Positions 45,347 through 54,839 of a DNA stretch of 64,000 bases are shown here, in pieces. The DNA is from Alginatibacterium sediminis (lineage in GTDB: Bacteria > Pseudomonadota > Gammaproteobacteria > Enterobacterales > Celerinatantimonadaceae), in NCBI RefSeq assembly GCF_003610775.1, contig NZ_RAQO01000007.1:62305-126304 (forward strand), given 5' to 3'. The notes under the pieces are model-generated. The model saw only the letters and a program-made list of their open reading frames with translations. It ran no database searches and had not been told where the DNA came from. The stretch's first letter is position 1; each line of letters begins with the position of its first letter. Made by a program: the position numbers and the translations under genes.

Positions 45347-46399
45347 ATGGCGCAAATTCAACTAGCAAACATTTCAAAACACTTTGGAAAAACCGAGGTT
45401 ATTCGTGAGGTAAATCTCAATATCAAAGCCGGCGAACTGATGGTCTTTGTTGGCCCATCAGGTAGTGGTAAATCAACCCTACTGCGCCTAATCTGTGGCC
45501 TTGAAGAAATCAGCAGCGGCGAACTTACCTTTGACGGTGAGTCTATGAATAACAAAGTTCCATCAGAGCGCGGTATATCAATGGTCTTTCAATCCTATGC
45601 CCTTTACCCACATATGGATGTGTACAAGAACATGGCTTTTGGCCTCAAATTGGCCAAATCAAGTCCCGAAGATATTCGGGAACGGGTCATGAACGCCGCT
45701 AAAATGCTTCAAATTGACCACTTACTCGATCGCTTGCCAAAACAACTTTCCGGCGGGCAGCGACAACGGGTTGCCATTGGTCGCGCAATCGTTCGAAACC
45801 CCCGTGTTTTTTTATTCGATGAGCCACTATCAAACTTGGATGCATCCTTGCGCGTCGCGACTCGACTTGAAATTGCCAAAATTCACCACGAGATGAAAAG
45901 CGCAACCATGATTTACGTCACCCACGACCAAGTGGAAGCGATGACCTTGGCCGACCGAATTTGCGTACTTAATAATGGCGAAGTCGAACAGGTGGGAACT
46001 CCCGAAGAGCTGTATCACAGTCCAAACTCGTTGTTTGTGGCAAAGTTTATCGGCTCTCCAGCGATGAATTTATTAGAAGGCGATTTTGCCAAAGATTACC
46101 AATGCCAAACCCTCGGGATCCGCCCTGAGCACCTGGTGATAGACCCCAACGAAGCAACTTGGCAAGGTGCGGTGATTCATACGGAAAACTTGGGATCGGA
46201 TTTATATATCTACTTAGACATAGGCAGTGACTCGCCACTGCTGGTTCGCTTAAGTGACCAACAAAAAGTAAGCAAGGGCGAAATTGTGGGGGTTCGTCCA
46301 AAATGGGATCATTTACATCGTTTTGATCAACACGGAAAACCAATATCAGCACCAATTGGAGCTGAACCATCAACTGTTTTAGAAACTCAAAGCGCTTAA
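45347..46399 (+). CDS. thuK: ThuK-like sugar ABC transporter ATPase (MalK/UgpC type)
   Basis: A 350-residue ABC ATPase. Walker A GPSGSGKST, Q-loop FQSYALYPHM, signature LSGGQRQRVAIGRAI, Walker B LFDEPLSNLDASLR, then the C-terminal MalK-type regulatory domain (from about 235). Such ATPases may serve several sugar transporters. The ATG at 45347 begins the family N-terminus MAQIQLANISKHFG; an in-frame GTG at 45320 overlaps thuG. Last gene of thuEFGK. Confidence 0.92.
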   Translation: MAQIQLANISKHFGKTEVIREVNLNIKAGELMVFVGPSGSGKSTLLRLICGLEEISSGELTFDGESMNNKVPSERGISMVFQSYALYPHMDVYKNMAFGLKLAKSSPEDIRERVMNAAKMLQIDHLLDRLPKQLSGGQRQRVAIGRAIVRNPRVFLFDEPLSNLDASLRVATRLEIAKIHHEMKSATMIYVTHDQVEAMTLADRICVLNNGEVEQVGTPEELYHSPNSLFVAKFIGSPAMNLLEGDFAKDYQCQTLGIRPEHLVIDPNEATWQGAVIHTENLGSDLYIYLDIGSDSPLLVRLSDQQKVSKGEIVGVRPKWDHLHRFDQHGKPISAPIGAEPSTVLETQSA

Positions 46400-46404
46400 A
46401 CTAA

Positions 46405-46428
46405 AACAGCCCAGTGAACTGGGCTGTT
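46405..46428. terminator. Terminator between thuK and phoR
   Basis: AACAGCCCAGT / ACTGGGCTGTT hairpin with a tiny loop, 6 bases after the thuK stop, flanked by an A-rich side (CTAAAA) and CTTT. It lies between convergent genes and may stop transcription from both sides. Confidence 0.7.
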
Positions 46429-46445
46429 CTTTAACGGGTTTCAAA

Positions 46446-47771
46446 CTAACGGATCGGTAAGTCGGTCGAGCTTTCTTTATATTCTGCAACGGGCTTTTTA
46501 AGCTCGAAACTAAAGCAACTGCCAAAGCCAACTGTGCTCTCAATTTCCAAGACTGAATTATGCTCAGCAAGTATGTGCTTCACAATACTTAAGCCAAGAC
46601 CGGTTCCACCAGCATCACGGGTTCTGGCGTCATCAACGCGATAGAAACGCTCAGTCAACCGACCCAAGTGCACAGGTTCGATGCCGGGGCCGCTATCTCG
46701 GACCAAGAACTCTGATCCGGTATCGGTTTGACTCCACGAGATTAAAATCTCCCCAGGAGTCTCGCAATATTTAATCGCATTTGAACTCAAGTTAAGGATG
46801 GCGCTGAGTAATTGCTCTCGATTACCAAATACCTCAAGCCCTTCATCAACATCATAACTCAGTTTAAGTTCTCGCTCGCAAATCAGGCTGTCGCATTGAT
46901 CACTGAGCAAACTCAATAATTCGGATACCGGTATCAATTCGTGGTTTGCAAATTGGCTACCCGATTCAATGCGAGCCAGAGTCAACAATTGGTTAACTAA
47001 GGACTCCATGCGTTTGCTCTGCTCCGTCAACGTGCGGTGCGCTCGAGGCCATATTGCCGGATTTACGCTGTTCGGTTCTAGCATTTCAAGATAACCGCGC
47101 ATGACCGTTAAGGGAGTGCGAAGCTCATGCGACACGTTAGATACGAACTGGGTACGCATATTCTCTAAACGCCGCACTTCACTAACGTCACGAACGACAA
47201 CCAAAAACTGTTGCTCGCTGTAGGGTTCAATTCGAAATTCTAGTGTTAGATTTGGATTAACTGGGCTGGGGATTTCTAGTGGCTTTGCATAGTTGCGGCG
47301 GTCGATATAGGTAACAAATTTTGGATCTCGAACCAAATTAACCAGGCGCTGTCCGGAGTCACTAGGCCATTTGAGTCCAAGGAGTTCACTTGCAAGTTGA
47401 TTACACCACAAGATTGCACCATCAGACCGCAACACCACAAGCGCATCCGGCAGCGCTTGAGCTCCAAGTTTAAAGTACTTGAGCAGTTGCGCCAGCTCTC
47501 GCTCTCGCTGCAGCCGGCGCTTCATTAGATTATAGATGCCGTGAAAGACGAGTTCCCAAGAACCACTGCCTACAGGCGGGGTTAAGCGTTTGTCTTTATA
47601 AAGCCAGCGCATTAGCAGAGCTTGTTGACGATACAAATACAAAATATGCACAATGGATGCGGCAAACAGCACTTCCAACATGTACCCACTTATCAATCCA
47701 ATGATGGCAAGCGGTATATACCAACGCAGTGCGCGTTGGATGATATTTAAAGCCGAAAATGCGACATTCAT
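46446..47771 (-). CDS. phoR: PhoR, phosphate sensor histidine kinase
   Basis: A 441-residue sensor kinase. Two helices near residues 14-45, then a PhoR-type N-terminal region and a PAS domain (about 95-200, VVLRSDGAILWCNQLASELL). The H-box VSNVSHELRTPLTVMRGYLEML holds the phosphorylated histidine. N-box LSSNAIKYC, G1 DSGPGI and G2 GGTGLGLSIV follow. It senses low phosphate through the Pst complex and PhoU and phosphorylates PhoB. It starts 6 bp after the phoB stop. Confidence 0.95.
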   Translation of the reverse strand: MNVAFSALNIIQRALRWYIPLAIIGLISGYMLEVLFAASIVHILYLYRQQALLMRWLYKDKRLTPPVGSGSWELVFHGIYNLMKRRLQRERELAQLLKYFKLGAQALPDALVVLRSDGAILWCNQLASELLGLKWPSDSGQRLVNLVRDPKFVTYIDRRNYAKPLEIPSPVNPNLTLEFRIEPYSEQQFLVVVRDVSEVRRLENMRTQFVSNVSHELRTPLTVMRGYLEMLEPNSVNPAIWPRAHRTLTEQSKRMESLVNQLLTLARIESGSQFANHELIPVSELLSLLSDQCDSLICERELKLSYDVDEGLEVFGNREQLLSAILNLSSNAIKYCETPGEILISWSQTDTGSEFLVRDSGPGIEPVHLGRLTERFYRVDDARTRDAGGTGLGLSIVKHILAEHNSVLEIESTVGFGSCFSFELKKPVAEYKESSTDLPIR

Positions 47772-47777
47772 TAAGTT

Positions 47778-48470
47778 CTAATTCACCCGGGTAGAGAAAC
47801 GGTATCCAGAACCTCGTACTGTTTGAATCAATTTATCGTGCTCAGCAAATGAAATCGCTTTACGCAATCGGCGAATATGAACATCAACCGTACGATCTTC
47901 AACATAGACGTTGGTTCCCCACACATTGTTGAGTAATTGTTCGCGACTGTAAACCCGTTCCGTATGGGTCATAAAGAAATGCAGCAATTTAAATTCGGTT
48001 GGCCCCATATCGACGGCTTTATCTTTAATACTCACCCTATGAGAAATAGGGTCTAAACGTAGCTCCATGACTTCAATCACTTCTTCAAGTGATGTTGGCG
48101 CGACACGTCGAATAACCGCTTTTACCCGCGCCATTAGCTCTTTGGGAGAAAAAGGCTTGGTTAAGTAGTCGTCAGCCCCAGCTTCTAAACCCAGAACTTT
48201 ATCTTCTTCTTCGCCTTTGGCCGTGAGCATGATAATCGGTATTTGACGAGTTAAATCGTGGCGTCGCATGGTTTTAATAAATTGAATGCCACTCCCCCCA
48301 GGTATCATCCAGTCCAATAAAACCAGATCAGGGTAAGGTTCGACCATCGCATTTATAGAACTATCGTAATCGGCCGCCTCAATAGCAGTGTAGCCGTGTT
48401 GTTCTAAAACAAAGCACAACATTTCACGAATTGGTGCTTCGTCTTCAACAACCAAAATCCTTCTTGCCAT
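47778..48470 (-). CDS. phoB: PhoB, phosphate response regulator
   Basis: A 230-residue OmpR-type response regulator. The receiver holds the acidic [10 protein letters not shown], the phosphorylated Asp in [13 protein letters not shown], and the conserved [11 protein letters not shown] and KPF. The C-terminal winged helix (about 130-230) binds DNA, with [20 protein letters not shown] the recognition part. It activates Pho-regulon promoters in low phosphate. Three Pho boxes lie in the window, including one before phoB itself. Confidence 0.96.
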   Translation of the reverse strand: MARRILVVEDEAPIREMLCFVLEQHGYTAIEAADYDSSINAMVEPYPDLVLLDWMIPGGSGIQFIKTMRRHDLTRQIPIIMLTAKGEEEDKVLGLEAGADDYLTKPFSPKELMARVKAVIRRVAPTSLEEVIEVMELRLDPISHRVSIKDKAVDMGPTEFKLLHFFMTHTERVYSREQLLNNVWGTNVYVEDRTVDVHIRRLRKAISFAEHDKLIQTVRGSGYRFSTRVN

Positions 48471-48504
48471 TTTTCATTACTCTACAATGATTGAGATTGT
48501 GGCG

Positions 48505-48538
48505 ATTATGCTGCACTTGCATGACATTAATATGACAA
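48505..48538 (-). promoter_or_regulatory. Pho box and -10 upstream of phoB
   Basis: Minus strand: TTGTCATATTAATGTCAT (48538-48521), with half-sites TGTCAT repeated exactly 11 bp apart and 15 of 18 matches to the E. coli consensus by eye. Ten bases later CATAAT (48510-48505) is the -10. PhoB should therefore activate its own operon. The box lies between the sbcC stop and phoB. Confidence 0.85.
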
Positions 48539-48548
48539 GCGACCCCAG

Positions 48549-51500
48549 CTACGCAATTTCTAATTTCAGCTCACTACGTCCTGCACCTAAGGGCTGCAAA
48601 ATTACGCGAGCAGGGATCCGTTCAACCATTGCTTGCACGTGAGAAATAACGGTAACTTGGCGTCCACTAGCTTGCAAATTGTCCAAACATGCTAAGACCA
48701 TATCTAAACTTTCAGGGTCAAGTGTACCAAAGCCTTCATCAATAAAAAGACTTCGAATCTCGATATTGTCGGCAGATACACTTGCTAAAGCCAAAGCCAA
48801 AGCTAAGGACACCAAAAAGGTTTCTCCCCCAGACAAACTTGAGATAGAACGCACCTCATCCCCCATGTCGCGGTCGATCACTTGCAATGCTAAAGCTGCA
48901 TCAGGGACACGTTGCAATTGATATCGAGGGGCAAGCGAACGCAATTGCGCATTGGCTTCAAACAACAAGTTTTCAAGGGTCAGCTGTTGTGCAAATACTC
49001 GGAATTTTGCCCCGCTGGCACTGCCAATCAATACGTTGAGATTCTCGAGTAACTCGAGGCGCTGTATTTGCACCGATAGTTCTTTATGCAGTTCACCGCT
49101 TTGAGCTTGGCTACGTTGGTCTTGTTCGATTAAAGAGCGTTTTTGATAGGCTTGCTCTTGTAGCTCAAGACGTTGATGCTCAAGTGCTTCAATGCTTTCC
49201 AATTTAAGTTGCTGCAAATGCCCTTTTAGTTGACTGTCTGCATTTATCCACTGCTTATCGATTCGTTTGACTCGCTGACTTAGCTCATGACTTTGACTTG
49301 CATTAATTGCGAGTTGCTGTTGATGAGCTTGACTGTCGCTTTCCCATTGCCCTCGCAACTTAGGGTCTAAACTTAACAGTTGTTCAATTTGAGCATCGTC
49401 GAGTTCTAGGTTCTGGGCAACTTGTCGCCACTGTTCTTGAGCAAATTTGTAATCGAGTTTTCGCTGTTGTTGCTGTTGGCTAAGTTGCTCAATATTGGTT
49501 TGAGCCACCAGCATCTGTTTGGTTAAGCTTTGCATTTGTTGTTGACTAGTGTCCGCTGCCTGTCGAGATTTTTGTACATTGGCATTGGCCAGCTCTCGCC
49601 ACTGTATGACCGTTAGGCCATCTAATAAACCCCGACGCTCTTGGCTTAAATGCTGATTTTGCAGCAACAAACTGGATAGTTGTTGTTGATAATGTTGTAA
49701 TTCCTGACCCAATTTCTCCAGGTTTTGCTCTTCGAGGGCAATCTGTTTTTGAGAACTTATATAACGTTCATTGTGCTGCACTTGACGCTCAAACACTTGC
49801 TGATATTGATCAACTAAATTAACGATCTGCAAGGCGCAACGCCGCGGTCCATGCTGTGCTAGCCATTGCTCCCATGGCAAATCACCGAGAAGCAATACTA
49901 ATTGCTGGTATTGATGTTGAATATTGGCTTGCGCCTCTAGGCTTTGCTTCTCAATTTGGGCCCGCTGATTACTGTGATTCTCAAATTGATGCTCATAATT
50001 CAGTCGTTGATGATTAAGCTTTTGTAAATGTTGCTGGCTTTCATTGTAGCGAGCTTGAAGCTGTTCTCGCTTAGCATGTTGTGCTTGGTAATCATCCAAT
50101 TGTTGATTTAGGGATTGTAATAATGACGCGAGTTCAAGGGCACTTTGTTGTTGCTGGTGCTGATAGGTTAATAATTGATCAAGGCTTTGGGGCCATGAAA
50201 ACCCTAGTGTTTGAGCTTGATGAACAAGACTAGCCAATTGTTGATCAAGTTCTTTAACTAGCGTTTCACTGTCTGATAACTGCTGATCTAACTGCTGAGC
50301 TTGCGCGTTTAATTTAGCCAACTCAAGTTCATTGCTACGAAGCTGTTGTTCTAGTTGTTGATGCCGTTGTTCAAGTTGATGAAAAATCGCGCTCACTTCT
50401 GGAGTATGCTCAACAAATGGGTGGTCTAAACTTCCGCACAGTGGGCACGACTCGCCATCAACTAATTCTTTGCGTAAGTCATCTAAACTAACAACAGCCC
50501 GTGCACTTTGAAATGCGCGTTTTGCTTCCTCGCTCTCAATCGTCAGCTTGGCAACTTGTTGACCCAAATATTGTTGTTGTTCTTGGGTTGTTTGCTGCTG
50601 TCCTTGAAGCTGCTTGTATCTATGTTGTGCATGCTCTAATTGTTCAGATAATGCTCTTGCTTGCTCTAAGTAGCGACATAATATGGCTTGTTGTTCAGAT
50701 TGCGCATTTACTAACTGATACTTTGCCAACACATCCTCAGACTTTTCGTGGCTTACGTTTAACAATTGTTGCGCTAACTCTTGGTCTTGAGCTTGGATTT
50801 GTTGAATTTGATTTTGGATCTGCTCAACTTCATGTTTACTCTCCAACATTTGCTGCTGATGTTGCTCCTTTAAATCTATACGTTTTTTTTGCTGCTCTTG
50901 TTGGTCCAAATAAACTTGTAAATTACGTTCAATGGCTGAATTTTGATGTTGTAAACTGTGCAACTGTTGATGTTCGCTAAGCCACTGCTTGGCATCGTTT
51001 AGTTGTTCAAGCTCTGATTCACATTGCTGCAATGCACGGTGATGCGTATGCTTTACCACCACTATGTTGTCACTTAGCGCAACTTGTTGCTTTTCTAAGT
51101 CTTCGCAAGCGCTATGATTCGCATTCAATTCATGGTCTAAACGCAAAGCTCGTTCAATTTCGGGCTCGCGCAAGTGTTGCTGAGTTAGTAATTGCTCCAA
51201 CTGCGTCTGGTTCAATTCTACCTGCGATTTAGCCAACAAATGTTGCTGTTCATGTTGATCAAGTATCTGTCCTTGCTCGCTTATTTGCAGTGCTAAGCTA
51301 GACAGTTCTTGCGCTAAACGACTCAAACTTTGGTGCAATGGGCGGTGCGGCTCTAGCATTCTCAATTGCTGTAAACTGTGACGAACTTTATCAATATCTT
51401 GCTGCGCAGCTTCAAGTTGAGCCTTTTGTTGCGCCAAACCATCTTTTTCAAGCGCATTGCTACGCTGTTGTTGTTCAATTTGTAACAAGGTTTGCTGATC

Positions 51501-52271
51501 GTTACTTGCCAATACAAACCGATCTAATGATTTTTGTAACTCAGCTAAATCACTTACCAGCTGCAGACGTTCTTCATCACTAAGATAAGAAATACGGCCC
51601 ATTTGCTCTTGTAAAGAAGAGACTCGCTGCTGCTGCTCGCGCGCATTTTGGTAAACTTGCTGCGAAATATTACTGTACAGCTGTGTGCCTGTCATACGTT
51701 CTAGTAGGGCCGAACGTTGGTCTTCCGCCGCTTGCAAAAATGCTGCAAAGTCACCTTGTGCAAGCACCACCGCGCGACGAAACTGTTCGTAATCTAACCC
51801 CACTAAGGTATCTATTCGCTGCTGGAATTCGCGTTTATTTTCAGAAAATACTTGTTGGTCACTAACATCAATAAGTTCACGAGTACTGCCTTGCCAGCGC
51901 CCGTTCACATGACCTCTCGCGCGGCGAGCTTGCCAACGAACTAAATAACGCCGTTGATCATTGGAGAGCAATTCAACTTCTACCCATGCCTCACTTTTGC
52001 CGCGACTCACCAAGTGACGAACATCGTTGGCTTTTAGTTTTTGCTGTTCGTTTTCGCTACCTACTTCGACGCTACGTTGTGCGCTACTAAAACGAGGGAC
52101 TTGTTCGTAAAGGGCAAGACACATCGCGTCAAGCAAACTCGATTTCCCCGAGCCAGTTTTACCACTAATCGCGATTAGTCCCTGCCGCTTGAGTAGGTCA
52201 CCATCAAACTCTAAGGCAAATTTTTGCGCCAAACTCGCAATGTTTTCTCCGCGTATCGCAAGTATTTTCAT
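48549..52271 (-). CDS. sbcC: SbcC, exonuclease ATPase subunit
   Basis: A 1240-residue SMC/Rad50-like ATPase, partner of SbcD, that opens DNA hairpins and blocked ends. Walker A GKTGSGKSSLLDAM is N-terminal. Two long glutamine-rich coiled coils flank the zinc hook CPLCGSLDHP (near residue 607). The signature SSLSGGETFLVSLALALA and Walker B RSLFIDEGFGTLD are C-terminal. Length is somewhat above E. coli SbcC (1048), mostly coiled coil. Start overlaps the sbcD stop by 4 bp. Confidence 0.95.
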   Translation of the reverse strand: MKILAIRGENIASLAQKFALEFDGDLLKRQGLIAISGKTGSGKSSLLDAMCLALYEQVPRFSSAQRSVEVGSENEQQKLKANDVRHLVSRGKSEAWVEVELLSNDQRRYLVRWQARRARGHVNGRWQGSTRELIDVSDQQVFSENKREFQQRIDTLVGLDYEQFRRAVVLAQGDFAAFLQAAEDQRSALLERMTGTQLYSNISQQVYQNAREQQQRVSSLQEQMGRISYLSDEERLQLVSDLAELQKSLDRFVLASNDQQTLLQIEQQQRSNALEKDGLAQQKAQLEAAQQDIDKVRHSLQQLRMLEPHRPLHQSLSRLAQELSSLALQISEQGQILDQHEQQHLLAKSQVELNQTQLEQLLTQQHLREPEIERALRLDHELNANHSACEDLEKQQVALSDNIVVVKHTHHRALQQCESELEQLNDAKQWLSEHQQLHSLQHQNSAIERNLQVYLDQQEQQKKRIDLKEQHQQQMLESKHEVEQIQNQIQQIQAQDQELAQQLLNVSHEKSEDVLAKYQLVNAQSEQQAILCRYLEQARALSEQLEHAQHRYKQLQGQQQTTQEQQQYLGQQVAKLTIESEEAKRAFQSARAVVSLDDLRKELVDGESCPLCGSLDHPFVEHTPEVSAIFHQLEQRHQQLEQQLRSNELELAKLNAQAQQLDQQLSDSETLVKELDQQLASLVHQAQTLGFSWPQSLDQLLTYQHQQQQSALELASLLQSLNQQLDDYQAQHAKREQLQARYNESQQHLQKLNHQRLNYEHQFENHSNQRAQIEKQSLEAQANIQHQYQQLVLLLGDLPWEQWLAQHGPRRCALQIVNLVDQYQQVFERQVQHNERYISSQKQIALEEQNLEKLGQELQHYQQQLSSLLLQNQHLSQERRGLLDGLTVIQWRELANANVQKSRQAADTSQQQMQSLTKQMLVAQTNIEQLSQQQQQRKLDYKFAQEQWRQVAQNLELDDAQIEQLLSLDPKLRGQWESDSQAHQQQLAINASQSHELSQRVKRIDKQWINADSQLKGHLQQLKLESIEALEHQRLELQEQAYQKRSLIEQDQRSQAQSGELHKELSVQIQRLELLENLNVLIGSASGAKFRVFAQQLTLENLLFEANAQLRSLAPRYQLQRVPDAALALQVIDRDMGDEVRSISSLSGGETFLVSLALALALASVSADNIEIRSLFIDEGFGTLDPESLDMVLACLDNLQASGRQVTVISHVQAMVERIPARVILQPLGAGRSELKLEIA

Positions 52272-53509
52272 AGGTCTGATTGCTCCACTTGCGTTAACAC
52301 GTCTTGGAAGGCTGCCATTAATTTAGGGTCCAATTGATCCTGATATTGCTGTTGATAACAAAGTTCGAACACCTCTGTTGCACATAACTGGCTAAGTTTT
52401 TGCCCCGACTTTGCAAACTGGGTGTCTTGTTGCCCTTGGCTATATTCAATACTTATTTTTGCCAAACGCAGGTTTTTATCTTGAATCGCTTCGAGAACTC
52501 GCTCACGGATCTGAGCTTGGGGTTTATCTAGCTTTATGACGACCTCGAGATAAGGTTTTGCTTGCTCAACCCCAGTAAAAGGTTCCAAATCTCGCAATGC
52601 TTGTAACACGCTATCGAAATCGGAAGCGGTTTTAGGTACGCGCAGTAAGTCGCATACTCTAGGGACGTAGATCGGCTCAAGTTTTAGTTGGCGTTCTTCA
52701 AACTCAACGAGCTTTATTTGATGCTTGTAATTGCGTTCGGAAATCGACAAGGGGATAGGTGAGCCGGAATAAAAGATAGCCGTGTCACTTTTTATTTGTT
52801 GTGCTAAGTGTAAGTGTCCCAATGCGACGTAGTCACAACGTTCCGGAAATATCGTCGTCGGAAGTGCGTGCTGTCCACCAATCATGACGTGACGTTCAGA
52901 TAGCTCAGATATTTGCCCACCGCTTACATGACCATGTCCCAAGGCAATTAAACAATGCTCAGGCTCAAGTCGTTTATCTACCGCTTCACCAAGTTCAGCA
53001 TACAAACTTTGAATTGCGTTTTGCCAACGCTTCGAAGAGTCTTCGATGCGAGGATCAAGTTGCAAATCGCTGCTACGTAAAAAAGGAGCCGCGATACACC
53101 AACCTTGAATTTGTCCATCTCGCGTTTTAAGCGGTATCAGTAAGCGTTCATTATCAAGTTCGCCATTTTCATGGCGCACCACGCTGCCAACAAAATGCAG
53201 GTCGAAATGACTGATTAAGGATGACGGGGCATTAAGCTTACTAGGGGAGTCGTGATTTCCTGCGGTAACTATCACCTGTAAACCAGGATTTCTAGTTGCT
53301 GCTTTTGCTAAGAAACTATACAACTGCTCCCAGCTCGCAGCGCTAGGATTAGCTGTATCAAAGACGTCGCCACAGATAACAAGTACATCAACCAGTTGAG
53401 TATCAATTTGCAGCAACAACCAATCCAAAAATTGTTGATGCTCATAATGTCGCGCGTAACCGTGCAACTGATGACCCAAGTGCCAGTCAGCACTATGCAA
53501 TATTTTCAT
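52268..53509 (-). CDS. sbcD: SbcD, exonuclease nuclease subunit
   Basis: A 413-residue Mre11-type metallophosphoesterase. Metal motifs are complete: SADWHLGH, CGDVFDTANP, AGNHDSPSKL, GHGHVSGG and ALGHLHLAQ. The C-terminal part has the SbcD cap domain. It cuts DNA when paired with SbcC, so the two make one complex. It is first in the sbcDC operon and divergent from rdgC, also a recombination protein. Confidence 0.95.
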   Translation of the reverse strand: MKILHSADWHLGHQLHGYARHYEHQQFLDWLLLQIDTQLVDVLVICGDVFDTANPSAASWEQLYSFLAKAATRNPGLQVIVTAGNHDSPSKLNAPSSLISHFDLHFVGSVVRHENGELDNERLLIPLKTRDGQIQGWCIAAPFLRSSDLQLDPRIEDSSKRWQNAIQSLYAELGEAVDKRLEPEHCLIALGHGHVSGGQISELSERHVMIGGQHALPTTIFPERCDYVALGHLHLAQQIKSDTAIFYSGSPIPLSISERNYKHQIKLVEFEERQLKLEPIYVPRVCDLLRVPKTASDFDSVLQALRDLEPFTGVEQAKPYLEVVIKLDKPQAQIRERVLEAIQDKNLRLAKISIEYSQGQQDTQFAKSGQKLSQLCATEVFELCYQQQYQDQLDPKLMAAFQDVLTQVEQSDL

Positions 53510-53654
53510 GTAACGGTCTTTCTCCTAAAACTTAGTCCAAGCATCACAATATGAGCAAACTTGCGATGAATTTCAATGTACACTAGCCACACATTTACCC
53601 ACCCTAACGACTTTTTGCTATGATGCGCCGTCGTTTTACCAAGAGAACACGGAT

Positions 53655-54563
53655 ATGTGGTTTAAAAACTTAATGCTTTTTCGCTTCGTTAAGGATATTT
53701 CCTTTGACCAAGAGCAACTTGATGAACAGCTAGAAGGTCTCGCATTTAGCCCTTGTGGTAGCCAAGATCTCAGCAAATTTGGCTGGGTCACTCCTTTAGG
53801 TAAAAACGGTAACAGTTTTTTGCATTCAGTGGGCAGTGAAATTCTATTATGCGCCAAAAAGGAAGAAAAAATGCTTCCAGCCGCTGTGATTAAGGACCAA
53901 CTGCAAGAAAAGATAGACATGCTTGAAGAGCAACAGCAACGCCCGTTAAAAAAAGCTGAAAAGGATGCACTGAAAGAAGAAATCGTGCACACCTTGTTGC
54001 CACGTGCATTCAGCCGAAGCAGTCAAACCTTTGCTTGGGTTAGTCCAGAGCATGGTTTTATTGCTGTTGATGCAGGAAGTGCTAAAAAGGCCGAAGAGAT
54101 AGTTTCCTTATTACGTAAGACTATCGGTAGTTTGCCAGTAGCACCATTTAAGCTAAAAGAACCCGCTGATGTCACCATGACTGAGTGGCTCAATGAGCAA
54201 AAAGTTCCGGCGGGATTTGAGCTTGGCGAAGAAGCAGAACTACGTTCGGCACTCGAAGGCGGCGGTATTATCCGTTGTAAAGAACAAGATTTATTTAGCG
54301 ATGAAATCAAAGCCCACCTTGATGCAGATAAATTTGTCACCAAATTAGAATTGATATGGGCAGAAAGCTTACGTTTTGTTGTCGCCGAAGATTTAAGTAT
54401 TAAAGGGCTTAAGTTTATGGATACCATTACCGAGCAAAATGACGATATCAATGAAGACCCTGCGGCACGTTTTGACGCAGATTTTGCCTTAATGAGCGGA
54501 GAATTAGCGCGCTTTGTACCCGAGCTATTTGAAGCTTTAGGCGGAGAAGACCAAGCCGTTTAA
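53655..54563 (+). CDS. rdgC: RdgC, recombination-associated protein
   Basis: A 302-residue DNA-binding protein that forms ring-shaped dimers and limits RecA loading. The N-terminus MWFKNLMLFRFVKDISFDQEQL, the KMLPAAVIKDQLQEK-like block and the TMTEWLNEQKVPAGFELGEEAELR segment are typical of RdgC. Length matches E. coli (303). It is divergent from sbcDC, 145 bp apart. Confidence 0.95.
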   Translation: MWFKNLMLFRFVKDISFDQEQLDEQLEGLAFSPCGSQDLSKFGWVTPLGKNGNSFLHSVGSEILLCAKKEEKMLPAAVIKDQLQEKIDMLEEQQQRPLKKAEKDALKEEIVHTLLPRAFSRSSQTFAWVSPEHGFIAVDAGSAKKAEEIVSLLRKTIGSLPVAPFKLKEPADVTMTEWLNEQKVPAGFELGEEAELRSALEGGGIIRCKEQDLFSDEIKAHLDADKFVTKLELIWAESLRFVVAEDLSIKGLKFMDTITEQNDDINEDPAARFDADFALMSGELARFVPELFEALGGEDQAV

Positions 54564-54578
54564 TACCGGCTAATGATA

Positions 54579-54604
54579 CTCGGCGTTTACATCCAAGCGC
54601 CGAG
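54579..54604 (+). other. Hairpin between rdgC and arfA
   Basis: CTCGGCG / CGCCGAG stem with a 12-base loop, followed by AATTTAATAAAG. No T run, so it may be a weak terminator or an attenuator ahead of arfA. Confidence 0.4.
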
Positions 54605-54625
54605 AATTTAATAAAGAGAGAAACA

Positions 54626-54814
54626 ATGAGTAAATCTAAAACCAAAGCGCAAGTGCATGATTTGCAGCGCGGTGAAATCAAACACAATGCTTTTGCAGCC
54701 ATGGTCACCTCACCATTATTTAAAGCTAAAGCGTTTAAAAATCATAAAGGCAAAGGTAGTTATCAACGAAATGGGAAGCATAAAGGCCAAGAGCCTTATT
54801 CAATTGCAGCGTAA
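54626..54814 (+). CDS. arfA: ArfA, alternative ribosome-rescue factor
   Basis: A 62-residue basic protein. The block GEIKHNAFAAMVTSPLFKAK and KGKGSYQRNGKHKG closely follow E. coli ArfA. ArfA recruits release factor 2 to ribosomes stalled at the end of messages lacking a stop codon, as backup to tmRNA. GAGAG precedes the ATG. The last codons and the stop lie in a long hairpin, the hallmark of arfA self-control. Confidence 0.93.
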   Translation: MSKSKTKAQVHDLQRGEIKHNAFAAMVTSPLFKAKAFKNHKGKGSYQRNGKHKGQEPYSIAA

Positions 54815-54839
54815 ATACGCTTAATTGAATAAGGCTTTT
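54792..54839 (+). promoter_or_regulatory. arfA 3' hairpin spanning the stop codon, with T run
   Basis: Arms AGCCTTATTCAATT (54792-54805) and AATTGAATAAGGCT (54823-54836) pair perfectly, with an inner AGCGTA / TACGCT (54808-54813, 54816-54821) and loop AA. The stop TAA (54812-54814) is at the apex. TTTT follows. In E. coli RNase III cuts such a stem, or a terminator ends the message, so arfA mRNA lacks its stop and ArfA is made only when tmRNA fails. Confidence 0.85.

Noticed and set aside
50501-50980. 159-codon frame opposite sbcC
   Set aside because: It is the reverse shadow of the glutamine-rich coiled coil; no ribosome site or recognisable domain.
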